In this document: positions 32,492 through 43,452 of the stretch, in pieces
Position numbering within the stretch: position 1 is the first letter of the stretch
Layout of the letters: each line of letters opens with the position of its first letter
Assembly (NCBI GenBank): GCA_023525975.1
Contig: CM042035.1
Coordinates: forward strand, 31,835,001 to 31,899,000
From: Smallanthus sonchifolius
Lineage: Eukaryota > Streptophyta > Magnoliopsida > Asterales > Asteraceae
Direction: 5' to 3'
DNA length: 64,000 nt
Notes under the pieces: model-generated
Told to the model about the DNA's origin: nothing
Databases searched by the model: none
Seen by the model: only the letters and a program-made list of their open reading frames with translations
Made by a program: the position numbers and the translations under genes

Positions 32492-33756
32492 ATGGAAAAT
32501 ATAGTACAAGTGACAAATATGTTCAATTATGATAATGAGATTGGTACATCTCAGAAACCACCAATGTTGTCAAGTCTTGCAGATTATCCGAACTGGAAAG
32601 ATTGATTAGATCAGTTTGTGTCCTTTACCGATACGAGCTTATGGATTCCAATTTTGGAAGGCTATACACATCCTACAAACTATTGGATGGGAAAGGATGA
32701 TGTTCCTAAACTATGGCCTTGACTACAAAAGAGAAACAATTGTTTGATAGAGAGAAGAAAGCTATGGCTATACACATCCGACATACTCTTGGATGGCCTT
32801 GACTACAGAAGAGAAACAATTGTTTGATAGAGAGAAGAAAGCTATGGCTAGTATTTATCACAGTTTTAAACAATTCAAGTCTTCTAAACAATTATGGGAT
32901 GCTTTACAAAATAGGTGTGAGGGTAGCCTGGATGTTAAGAAAAGCAGAAAAGAATTATTGAAGAAACAGTTCTTAGTATTCAAGCATTTTCAAAAATGAA
33001 TCTTTGGATGATCTTGCAACGAGATTCTATCATTTGCTGAGTGAATTATCCAGTGCTTCGGTTGTCTATGAAACTGAAGAGATAGATGATAAGTTCTTGG
33101 AGTCTTTACCATCAAAATTTGATGTGTACTCAGTTTTGATAAAGGAGAATGTCAAGTATAAAACTATGTCTCTTGAAGATGTTCTTAGCAAGATTCAATC
33201 ACATGATTTTAATATGAAGAAGAAGGAAACCAATATGGAGCATATTCAAGATCCTTCAATGTATTTTGCTAAGTCTTCTGGAAAAACTGGTACAGGTGTT
33301 GCTTTCTTTACTAGTGATAATCAAGATACTTCAACTGAACATGGTTCTGGAGATCCAAGTCAAACTGGATTTTCTGCAAACACAGCTCCTTCATCGTCTG
33401 GACCACATCATATGAATCAAAGAGTTGCTGATGATTATTTAGCAATATTTTCTTCTTTTATGGCATCTTATGATAATTTTATTGGAGGTAAGATTCATGA
33501 TCCGGATGTTATTGAAGAGGATTTCAGACAAATTGATCCTGTTGATCTGGAAGAAATGAACATTCAATGGAACATGGCCATGCTTATGCGACAGGCAAAG
33601 GACTTTTTGAAGAAGACTGTAAGGAAGTATATTGGTTATAACAGTCGATCACGGATGGGGTTTGACAAAACAAAAGTTCGATGTTATAATTGTCAAGAAT
33701 ATGGTCATTTTTCCAAAGAATGTGTGAAGCCGAAAGTAGAATTTGATTCTCAGTAG
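32492..33756 (+). pseudogene. gag: Copia B gag
   Basis: ATG 32492 (MENIVQVTNMFNYDNEIGTS), chosen because copia A starts at the matching codon. A stop lies in WKD-LDQFV (about 32604). A 56 bp segment, GCCTTGACTACA to GCTATGGCT, is duplicated (32714-32769 and 32793-32848). Frameshift at about 32990. The second part is open from 33004 (DDLATRFYHLLSELSSA, FLESLPSKFDVYSVLI) to the CCHC knuckle CYNCQEYGHFSKEC and a TAG at 33754-33756. It is a UBN2-type copia gag. Confidence 0.85.
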
Positions 33757-35594
33757 AAGCCTAATACTTTTCAGAACAATAGTATTCAGTCACATGGTTC
33801 CTCTGGATCTGGGAATTCTAATCATGCATCCACATCATCTACATTGGTTGCTCAAAATGATGAAAATTATGATTGGGGTATTCATCTAGAAGATCTGATT
33901 AGTGTTGTGAGTCAAGCTTTTGTAGCTGAAATACATTCTGAAATTTCTAAAGAGTCGACTGATGATGATAGTTCAAGTGATGGTGAGAGTTTGCACAGTG
34001 TTGATGAAGAGCGTGTTAAAGTACAAAATATTGATTCTGATATTGCTTCTGCCTCTTGTGTATCTGAGGATGATATAGTGTTGACTAAAATATCTTCTGA
34101 TGATGCTAAATCTGAAGATATTCTAATTGCTAAAGTCTTCATGGCAGATATGTTAGATTCTTCAAAGGTAAAAGGTTCTATCTGTAATATTTACTGCTCT
34201 AATTGCATCTGTGTGAAGGATAAAATGCAAAAGGTTATGGATGATAACACAAATTTAATTTGTGATATGAAATCTATGCACGTGGTAAATCAAAAGTTGA
34301 AAGATAATGATAAACTGTGTATGGATAGAATTGAATGTTTGAAAAGAGATTTATATTCTTTGGGGTTGAAATATAAGGAACAAGCATATCATCTGGATAT
34401 GGCTTATGCTGAAATTGAAAAGTGAAATGAAATTGTCACTCAGTAAAACAAAGAGATTTCTGACAAGGAATCCGAAGTGATCAAATTACATCGAAAGCTG
34501 GAGAGTTTTGGAAATTTATCTGTGGTATTGGATTATTTTAATGACAATGTTGATCCTACAAAGCGGGTTGCTGGAGTTGGGTTTGTTCCTCCACCATTCA
34601 ATGGGAATTATGTAGTTGAACCAGAAGTTATTCATGAGGAGGAACTTGATCCAAAGACAGTATTGAAGGTTAATCCTGTAACTGGTGAAGAAATGGTGTA
34701 TGATTCTGATACTGAAGATGAAGTGTTTGATGATAAAAAAATTGAAGGCATTCCTAAGGAGGTGAAAATTGATGAACCAAAGGTGGTGAAACAAGTTACC
34801 CGAGATAGGTGCATTTTAACAGAACCTGATGAGGTGATTCAACCTAAGATTTCCAAGGTGTTACAAATAAGTGGTTTTGTTGCTGCTGGTCATCAGAAGA
34901 AGCTATCATCAAAGGTGACTAAACAAGTTTATGTTCAAAAGAAGCCGGTTGACAGTTCAGTAAAATCATCTGAAGCTTGTTCATCAGGTTGTTCATCAAA
35001 TTCAAGAAAAAGTCCCTATATCAGAAATCATCAAGATAGAAGAGTTTGTTTTCATTGTAATAAAGCGGGTCATACTCTGATTCACTGTCCTTATAAGAAT
35101 CAAGAAAAGAAGCCTATGATTTTAGAAAAAAAGGCAAATCCAAAAGTGTTCCCCCACAACAAAAAGTGGTGACGATTCTAAAACGAACTAATGTGGGAAA
35201 GCCTACATCTGATGTTTTGAAGAAAGTTCTTTTGAGGCAATCTGTGCCTATTCAATCATTTGCTAAATCTTCGGGATTTCAGCAAAATAATAAACATTTT
35301 TCTAAACCAGTGGTTGGCCATACTGGTGTGAGAAATGTTGCTACTTTTCCAAAGCATTCTAAGATTCCACGGGTTGGAATCACAAAAGATTCTAAACCTG
35401 AGGTTAAACTTTCTCGACCACAAAGGAGGAGACGTAACAGAAAATTGAAGAAACTTTTGGAAACATGTAAATCTGATAATCATAAATCTAATAATCATAA
35501 ACCTAATAATGTTTTTTTCCAATTAATCATAATGTGTCTCCATCGAGAAGGTATGATTGTGATCTTTATGTCCCACAGGTTGATGACAAAGTAG
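33757..35594 (+). pseudogene. Copia B gag-pol linker with acidic region, coiled coil and second zinc knuckle
   Basis: Plus-strand segments 33844-34425, 34477-35172 and 35166-35594. First comes an acidic Ser-rich stretch, then a helical part (DNDKLCMDRIECLKRDL) cut by TGA and TAA at 34423-34446, an acidic hinge (YDSDTEDEVFDD), a second CCHC knuckle CFHCNKAGHTLIHC, and a basic Arg/Lys-rich tail (RPQRRRRNRKLKKLL). It is unusually long for a copia gag-pol junction. The same layout is in copia A (58895-60874), so it is a family trait. Confidence 0.75.
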
Positions 35595-35689
35595 ATTGTG
35601 AACTAATTGAAGTTGTTTATTTTGATCCTTCTGGACGACCCAAGACCACAATGGCTTGGGTTCCCATTTCTAACTGATTTTCTTTGTTT

Positions 35690-36172
35690 ATGTAGGGGCA
35701 ACCAAGGAGGACTATCAACAATACGTGGTATGTGGATAGTGGTTGTTCCCGACATATGACTGGGAATATTTGTTTGCTTGAAGATGTTATTAAAATTGAC
35801 GGAGGTTATGTCGCTTTTGCTGGGAATAAAGACGGGTACATAACTGGTCAGGGTACTTTGAAGAATGACAAGGTCAAGTTTGAGAAAGTGAACTATGTGG
35901 AGCAACTTGAACACAATCTTTTGAGTGTATCTCAAGTGTGTAACAAGAAGTTTTCATTCCATTTCAATGATACTGAATGTTATATCTTGAAACCGGGATT
36001 TGTTATTCCCGACGAATGGATTCTAATGAAGGCTCCGAGGAGAAGTGACACTTATGTTTTAGACATGAGTGTTGCAACGAAAACGGATTCTATTCCTACA
36101 TGCTTACTTTCTAAGGCGTCTGAAGCTTGCTCACATCAATTACAGGAAAATGATATATCTAGTGAAGAATGA
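35690..36172 (+). pseudogene. Copia B protease
   Basis: NTWYVDSGCSRHMTGN at 35722-35766 has the D-S-G active site with the copia SRHMTG signature. GQGTLKNDKVKFEKVNYVEQ and LLSVSQVCNKK follow. The frame continues to 36172, but from about 36125 the family sequence (AHINYRKM) is in the next frame, so a frameshift separates protease and integrase. Confidence 0.85.
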
Positions 36173-36936
36173 TCTGGTTATTGGTGTTCCGAAAATGAAA
36201 TTCTCCGTTCTTGATGATTGTATTCTTTGCAAGAAGGGGAAACAACACAAGAAGAACCACAAATCTAAGACTAAGAATTCAATTGTGACACCATTTGAGC
36301 TGCTACATATGGATTTGTTTGGACCGATTAGTATTCGGAGCATTGGCGGTAAATCTTACTGTTTGGTAGTAACAAATGATTTCTCTAGATTTTCATGGGT
36401 TAAGTTCCTTGCTTCTAAAGCTGAAACCACAGAGATGGTGCAATTCTTAATCTTGGGTTTAGAGAACTTGTGCAAACAGAAAGTCAGAAGAATTAGGAGT
36501 GACAACGGCAGCGAGTTCAAGAAAAGCAAGTTGGGTTTATTCTGTCTACAAAAGGGAATTCATCATGAATTCAGTGCGCCATATGTACCTCAACAAAATG
36601 GAGTTTCTGAACGAAAGAACAGAACTTTGGTTGAAACGGCACGTACGATGCTTGCAGATTCTAAGCTTCCAGTCACTTTTTGGGCTGAGGATGTGAATAC
36701 TACGTGTCACGTTTTGAACAGAGTTTTGACCATGAAGCGACACAACAAGACATGCTATGAGTTGCTTAATAATCGAAAGCCAAACCTGGAGTATTTACTA
36801 CCTTTTGGCAATCCATGTACCTTGTTGAAGGTCAGAGATGTCCCAACCAAGTTCAGTGCTAAGGCTATTGAAGGGATCTTTCTGGGGTATGTTGCAAATT
36901 CTACTACCAAAGGGGTTTATAACAAAGAGACTCGTC
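36125..36936 (+). pseudogene. Copia B integrase, cut by copia C
   Basis: The HHCC region (AHINYRK ... CILCKKGKQHKK) is followed by the core: LLHMDLFGPISIRS (Asp), RRIRSDNGSEFKKS (Asp) and PQQNGVSERKNRTL (Glu). The catalytic triad is complete. The C-terminal part (PFGNPCTLLKVRD, GIFLGYVANSTTKGVYN) is interrupted after 36936 by copia C and resumes at 39685. No internal stop is seen in 36174-36931. Confidence 0.88.
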
Positions 36937-37400
36937 TGTAGGTCCCGGAGCCTCGTCGCGCGGCAGAAATACACGATCTATTCTTTGATTTGTGTGGGAA
37001 CTAAGAAATGAGACAGAAAAACAAGAACAAAGACAAAAGATAATGAAATGATACGTAATCCATAACAACGAAGTCATCTCACATTACATACGGAATAAGT
37101 ACACATCTCTCGTCTACGCTCATGGTCCGGGGGTCAGTAGAGCTCGTCCCGACCAGGACACCTCTCAACCTAGTTCCAGAGTTCCACCTACAAATGAATA
37201 CAAGTCTTCTATTTATAGGGGAAGGAACATTACATGCGTACTTGGCTAAGTACGCAAGGCATTGGTCATGCGTACTTGCTAAGTACGTACACAGGACCAA
37301 CTGGTGAACAAGATAAGTACGCAGGAACACCCTCATGCGTACTAGCCTAGTACACCGATACATAGAATTTAATCTATAGTTACTAAAACATGCTTCTACA
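36937..37400 (-). repeat. Copia C 3' LTR (464 bp)
   Basis: Differs from 39187-39679 by a few bases and by loss of about 29 bp including one palindrome. TATA-like CTATAAATAG is on the minus strand at 37209-37218. Palindromes at 37235, 37269 and 37336 lie upstream of it in element sense, in U3. Confidence 0.92.
37235..37356. repeat. GCGTACTT palindrome array, copia C left LTR
   Basis: Complete or nearly complete units start at 37235, 37269 and 37336 (TGCGTACTA-GCC-TAGTACACC, diverged). A half unit, AAGATAAGTACGCAGG, is at about 37308-37323. The period is 33-34 bp. Confidence 0.88.
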
Positions 37401-37416
37401 AACTCCCTCTTAACTA
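37401..37416 (-). promoter_or_regulatory. Copia C polypurine tract
   Basis: Minus strand ATAGTTAAGAGGGAGTT directly before the 3' LTR start. Confidence 0.75.
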
Positions 37417-39172
37417 TAGCATCAAATTCTATCTATCTCTAACACTGATAATCATCAGTTTACAAAGAATGTCCTAACAGACTCCCTCTAAACTAACGAC
37501 ATCATGTGTCTTCTAGCGAAACTTGATCTTCTGGCATTCCACTTGAGATCTTTAAATCTTCAAACTTCAGTCTTTAGATGCCAAGTGATCTTACAAACCC
37601 GACTCCCTCTTAACTGTAGTTTTCATTGTAGACCAAACCAAGTGCTTCAATAAGAACCAACTAACCTAACCCAACACATTGTAGTTCATCCTCTCAGCAG
37701 TAGCAACCTCCACCCTAAATTAGAACTCTAAGTCTGACAATGTCTTCCTAAACATGTAACAATAGTAGACTAAGATAACTCCAAATCAGCTGGCATATGA
37801 TAGAGAGTTTGAATTTCCAATAACCTGCATCAAACTAATCAGCTCCCATAGGAATTCCAGTAAGATAAATTTTAGTCTTCACACCAGATGTGTCCAACTC
37901 TATCATGTATCTTCACGAGTCAACCAAATTCCCGAAGATGTTCATTTCCAATATCCCCTTTCAGGTTAAGCTCCATCTGACTAGACCAGAAACAAGGGAA
38001 CGTTTCCTATCTCGTCGGCCACTGATAAAAGGTTCCATCTTCAACTAATAATCCAACGGATATCCAGCTTCATCTTGAAAACACTTGATAGAATCTAACA
38101 CAAAATATAGTTTACACGAGAAATCATGGTTGATGATACATCCCCCCCCCCCATTTCTCTGTAAAATATGACCAGCTTCATCATCACTTCACTCAAATCC
38201 TCAAAAAGCACAACTAGCCAACTCCAGGATTTTATTCTTTTATTCCTTTGCAAAGATCCAAAACAGCAAATCCTTGGGTTCAAGTTGTTCCAGTATTCAT
38301 CCCCTATTAAAGAAGTATCCCGGATACTCGTAGCCCACATATTCAGGTTTGAATACCTAAACAAGATGATTCTTTTTCCGAAAGACCCAAAGCAGCCACA
38401 TCTTCACAAATAGAATGATACCTTTAGCCGATGACGACCCAATTGCTCCCATTAGTTCAGCATTCATACCCAATTAAATAAGTATCTCGGATACTCGTAG
38501 CCCACATTTTTAGGTATGAACACTTAAACAATGTATGACAAATGGTATCATCCAACAAAAATCTCGTCCGTGTTTCGCCAAGCCACATCGTATACAAATT
38601 CTGTTCCGAAAAAACCAAAATTACTATATTCTTAAAAATGGCCTGAAACATGCGTACAAATGATCCCTAAAAACTTTGGCCATAGAAATTTTTCCTAGAT
38701 GCTAGTTCATGCGTACTTAGTAGATACGCACATAAAGGGTGTTCATGCGTATTTAGTAAATACGCAAAGCCAAGTACCCATGCGTACTTGTTAAGTGCGC
38801 AGAGAAATGCTCTTGCGTACTTAGCTAAGTACGCAGGTCACTTCTCATGCGTACTTACTAAGTACGCAGGGCTAACCCATGCGTACTTAGCAAATACGAA
38901 GAAAAGGTGATTCTGCGTACTTGTTCAGTACAACAGTGTTCTTGACGGATCTTGAGGAGAATACTCGAAAAGTGATGGATCTGAGAAATTGATGCTTCCA
39001 AAAGCTTAGAAATCATCATCTAACAAACCCTTAGCCTTCCAAACACCAAATGAAGTGATAACAAACTTGATTTTAAGGATTTTAGGTCTGAAAAAGTACG
39101 AACTCGTACGAACACATATCTGCTCAAAACCCTAAAAAATCAAAACTGGAACACAAATCAACGAATACCGAG
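37417..39172 (-). other. Copia C internal region, non-coding
   Basis: No ORF with family features. Contains a C tract (about 38146-38157), a diverged direct repeat built around GATACTCGTAGCCCACAT (38325-38345 and 38486-38506) and a seven-unit palindrome array (38710-38934). The repeat could be a captured fragment, but I do not recognise it. Confidence 0.7.
38710..38934. repeat. Seven-unit GCGTACTT palindrome array inside copia C
   Basis: TGCG starts at 38710, 38746, 38781, 38814, 38848, 38880 and 38914, spacing 32-36 bp. The best unit is TGCGTACTTA-G-CTAAGTACGCA. Unit 2 has TGCGTATTT/AAATACGCA, a paired change that keeps the palindrome. Confidence 0.93.
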
Positions 39173-39184
39173 GCTCTGATACCA
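39173..39184 (-). promoter_or_regulatory. Copia C primer binding site
   Basis: Minus strand TGGTATCAGAGC, the exact initiator tRNA-Met complement, two bases inside the 5' LTR. Confidence 0.93.
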
Positions 39185-39186
39185 CT

Positions 39187-39679
39187 TGTAGGTCCCGGAG
39201 CCTCGTCGCGCAGCTGAAATACACGATCTGTTCTTTGATTTGTGTGGAAACTAAGAAACGAGATAGAGAAACAAGAACAAAGAAAAAAGATAATGAAACG
39301 ATACGTAATTCATAACAACGAAGTCATCTCACATTACATACCGAAGAAGTACACATCTCTCGTCTACGCTCACGGTCCATGGGTCAGGAGAGCTCGTCCC
39401 GACCAGGACACCTCTCAACCTAGTTCCAGAGTTCCACTTACAAATGAAGACATGTCTTCTATTTATAGGGGAAGGAACATTACCTGCGTACTTGGCTAAG
39501 TACGTAGGGCATTAGTCATGCGTACTTGCTAAGTACGCAGAGCAAAAGCCTTGCGTACTTACTAAGTACGCAGGACCAACTGGTGAACAAGCTAAGTACG
39601 CAGGAACACCCTCCTGCGTATTAGCCTAGTACACCGATACATAGAATTTAATCTATAGTTACTAAAACATGCTTCTACA
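39187..39679 (-). repeat. Copia C 5' LTR (493 bp) with palindromes
   Basis: Partner of 36937-37400. Palindromes start at 39485, 39519, 39552 and 39615, with a half unit at about 39588. The unit at 39552 is the one missing from the other LTR. Confidence 0.92.
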
Positions 39680-39684
39680 TCGTC

Positions 39685-41831
39685 AGGTTGAGTAATGGTT
39701 TCATATTGATTGTTCGAATCGTTCTTTACCTCAAATGGCGATTGGACCAGACTGGGCTTTTGATTATGACAGCTTATTCAAGTCTTTTCATTTACCTTCT
39801 GATATTTCTCCTGAAGAGGCTGGTGTGTTATATGAGTCTTGTCAGGATGCACATAATGGTGGTTTTATACCGATTGTGGTTCAACATTCATCTGTTCCAT
39901 CTCCATCTGCTCCAGATCCTAATGTTGCTTCTTACTCGAGACCACAAGATTCTGATAGTGAGGAAGAAGATGTTGTTTTTAAAGATTCTTCTACTGATCC
40001 ATTATTAGTTGATGAACCTTTTACTTCGACACAAGCTCAGGGTGAGATTCCTACAAATCTGGACTCGGAGATACCAGTTAATCAGGACTTGTCTTCTCAA
40101 TCTGAAATGACTCAAGTTGATGTGTTGCCGATTCCTGAAGTTGCATCAATCAAAGAACTCAAAGATCATCCGGTGACAAATATAATTAGGAATTTGAGAG
40201 ATGGAGTGCAGACGCATTCTATAATTGAAAACACTTGCTTGTATACAGGTATTAAGGATACTGGTGCTCTTGATGTTTGCTCACATTCATGTTTTATTTC
40301 TCATGTCAAACCGAAGAATGTCGAAATAGCTTTGCGTGGTAACAATTGGATAGAAGCAATGCAGGAAGAGCTTGCTTAGTTTGATAAACTAAAAGTCTGG
40401 AATCTTGTAGATCTTCCAAAGGGCGTGTATCCAATTGGTACTAAGTGGGTGTTTAAATGCAAGAAAGACGATCGTGGTGTTGTGGTGAGAAATAAGGAAA
40501 GATTAGTCGTACATGGTTTCAATCAACAAGAGGGAATTAATTACACCGAGGTTTATGCACCTGTTGCTAGGCTTGAAGCTATACGGTTGTTTCTTGCATT
40601 TGCTTCATACAAAGGGTTTAAGGTGTTCCAATTAGATGTGAATAGTGCTTTCTTATATGGAAAGGTCAAGGAAGAGGTTTATGTGTGTCAGCCACCGGGG
40701 TTTGAAAATCCAGTTCATCCGTCTAGAGTATTCAAGCTTGATAAGCCTCTCTATGGTTTACATCAAGCTCCCCGAGCATGGTACGAAACGTTGTCTAAAC
40801 ATTTTATGGACAATGGCTTTGTGCGTGGCCAAATTGACTCGACCTTATTCATAAAGAAAGCAGGGGGAGAATACCTACTGGTTCAGATATCTATAGATGA
40901 TATTATTTTTAGCTCTACAAATGAAGGGTTGTGTAAAGATTTTGAGAGTGTTATGAAATCAAAGTTTGAAATGTCAGCTATGGGAGAGTTATCATTTTTC
41001 CTAGGACTTCAAGTTCATCAGAAGGAAGATGGTTTCTTTATTCATCAGTCCAAGTATGTCAAAGACATCATGGGCCGGTTCAAGATGAAGGACTGTACCC
41101 CATACGATACTCCTATTCCTTAAAATCATAAGTTGAATTCTAACCCGGATGGAAAAGACATTGATTGCCGACTTTACCGTGCAATGATTGGATCTCTCAT
41201 ATACTTAACCGCTTCAAGGGTAGATATAATTTTGTTTGTGTGTATTTGTTCCAGATTCCAAGCAAAACCAAAGGAGTCTCATTTGATTGCAGTAAAGAAA
41301 ATCTTTCGTTATCTGAAAGGAAAACAAATATTGGGACTATGGTTTCCACATGGTTCTAACTTTGAATTCAATCCATATACTGACTCTGATTTTGGTGGTT
41401 GTTTTTTGGACAGGACATCTACAATAGGTGGTTGCGAGCTCTTGGGTAATCGTCTAGTTTTCTGGAAATGCAAAAAGCAAACTACAGTCTCCATTTCAAC
41501 ATGTGACGCAGAATACATTGCTGCTGCAAGTTGTTCACAGATCTTGTGGATCCAACAGCAATTAAGAGACTACGGTTTGAATTTTACAGGAACACCCATG
41601 TTCATTGATAATACTGCTACAATATCTATCACAAATAATCCTGTTAAGCATAGTAAAACAAAGCACATTGAAACTCGTTATCATTTTATTCGTAATTGTG
41701 CAGATAAAAAGTTGATTGAGCTGGTGAAGGTACATACATATGATAATTTTGCTGATCTCTTTACCAAGGCATTTGATCGTACCAGGTTTGAATTTCTGAT
41801 CAAAATGATCGGTATGATCAATCTCGAATAA
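39685..41831 (+). pseudogene. Copia B integrase end, reverse transcriptase and RNase H
   Basis: Resumes after copia C. An acidic linker runs to a TAG at 40377-40379. RT follows: YPIGTKWVFKCKKDD, EGINYTEVYAPVARLEA and FQLDVNSAFLYGKV, but the catalytic box reads QISIDDIIF where copia A has QIYVDDIIF, so the Tyr-Val of YVDD is changed while both Asp remain. A TAA at 41121-41123 lies in the connection. RNase H: PYTDSDFGG (Asp), CDAEYIAAASC (Glu), FIDNTATISITNN (Asp), ending at 41831. Relatively few lesions for this window. Confidence 0.9.
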
Positions 41832-41980
41832 AAGTTTTGCAAAAATAATTTTTCATGGGGGATTTTGTTTTAAATTTCTTTTATTAATTTATTACATTTC
41901 TGCATTTTAAATTTCAGTTACAAATTGTTATTTCAAAAAATTCAAGACAAAATGAAAAATATAAAACAAAATGAAAACAC

Positions 41981-42199
41981 ATTAATTGCCGACTCTACCG
42001 TGCAATTATTGGATCTCTCATGTACTTAACCGCTTCAAGGCCAGATATAATGTTTGCTGTATGTATTTGTTCCAGATTCCAAGCAAAACCAAAGGAGTTT
42101 CATTTGATTGCAGTAAAGGGAATCTTTCGTTATCTAAAAGGAAAAAAAAGATTGGGACTATGGTTTCCACATGGTTCTAACTTTGAATTCAATACATAT
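41981..42199 (+). pseudogene. RNase H repeat copy 2, first part
   Basis: MYLTASRPDIMFAVCICSRF and LGLWFPHGSNFEFNTY, then interrupted at the CATAT target of the solo LTR. Continues at 44795. Confidence 0.88.
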
Positions 42200-42440
42200 T
42201 GTAACATTTCTGATTTTCACTATCTATGTTTCAATTCAATGTGATACATTTCAAATCAAATTCTAGTACACTGACTTGTTCTATTTATACCAACAATTAA
42301 ATACCATGTTTCAATACAAACCCACAAATTTTACACGAGTATACCCTATTAAACTATACATAAGTCCATATTTATACAAATATGTTAATACTGAAACTTG
42401 CAAGGACTGATTTTTATAAGTTAACAAGAAACCCTAATAG

Positions 42441-42566
42441 GCACGGTCGCGCCTCGTTCTGGCACGGTCGTGCCAAGTGCCTTGGCACGGTCGCGCGACT
42501 TGCTTTGTAACGGTCGCGCCCGGTGCCTTGGCACGGTCGCGTCTCATATGGGCACGGTCGCGCCTC
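42441..42566. repeat. GGCACGGTCGTGCC repeat array, first block
   Basis: GCACGG-type units at 42441, 42462, 42485, about 42509, 42531 and 42552, period 21-24 bp. The second half varies between CGTGCC and CGCGCC. Confidence 0.85.
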
Positions 42567-43167
42567 TCATCAGTTGAAACGTAAATGCAGCCTTTAATCA
42601 CAGAGACGTTCGATTTCGTAATCGTTTTACACATTCCAACTATTAGCGAACAAAGTTAAGCCTCTTGATTATCATATTTACAACAAATAAACTGAATTAC
42701 ATCAATTCATCTCATAATCGTCAAATTTGTCCACGAGACCATCGAATTCCCCAATTTGTTTGTAATTCTCCCAAGCAAACGCACTATCGATCCCCTCTGA
42801 AGCTCCTGAACACGTGATTTAGCCGGAGTTACAGCAGAAGACGCCGGAGATCAAGCTCGTCGTCGCCGAAACTCGTTTCTACCGTACACCATCAATCCAT
42901 CGTCCTTCCGGGTAATTGAAACCTCATACCCACTCGTTTTAGTCTATAGATCAAAAGCCCCAACCTAATTGGGGCTTACAATATGAAAATCATCACGAAC
43001 CCGAACCTATGTTTTCGTTCAAAATGTTTTAATAGAACTCTGCTTTGAACACGTTTTAAATACAATTAATGTATTTCAATAGACTCGTAATAACCCTATA
43101 AATGAAAGCCCCATGAATTACAACATTAACAATATAAGAATTAGTCAAATTGAATCTGTTTTGGAAC

Positions 43168-43452
43168 AGACACGGTCGAGCTAGTATTCTAGCGCGGTCG
43201 TGCTTCATGAGACACGGTCGCGCCAAACACCAGCGCGGTCGTGCCTCACACACTCAGACCCGGTCATGCCCCTGGCTAGACTTGGTCATGCCTCAAAACC
43301 CTAGACACGGTCGTACCTGGCCCAAGACACGATCGTGCCTAGTGAACAACCTAATTATGCATTATGTTTGGTCAACACGGTCACGTCCCTGACTAGCACG
43401 GTCGCGACCGTGGTCCTAGCACGATCGTGCCTTGTCCAGACACGGTCGTGTG
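43168..43452. repeat. CACGGTCGTG repeat array, second block
   Basis: About twelve units of the form RCACGGTCGYGCC, several decayed by CG-to-CA/TG changes (CTTGGTCATGCC, CACGATCGTGCC), spaced about 20-25 bp. Confidence 0.82.

Larger units (their letters stand above)
36937..39679 (-). mobile_element. Copia C, small non-autonomous LTR element inserted in copia B integrase
   Basis: Two LTRs (36937-37400 and 39187-39679), both TGTAGGTCCCGG to GCTTCTACA, flank 1.8 kb without coding capacity. TCGTC duplications at 36932-36936 and 39680-39684 are perfect. PBS and purine tract are present on the minus strand. Both LTRs and the internal region carry GCGTACTT palindromes. Size and lack of ORFs fit a TRIM/LARD-like deletion derivative that needs a partner's proteins. 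Confidence 0.93.

Noticed and set aside
38710..38934. CRISPR-like array (regular palindromic repeats with unique spacers)
   Set aside because: Spacers are only ~12 bp, repeats are imperfect, the context is a plant LTR element, and no cas genes are present.
39688..40008. 106-codon hydrophobic ORF overlapping the start of the copia B linker
   Set aside because: Shadow frame of the acidic linker (39735-40379). The same shadow appears in copia A at 57189-57557.
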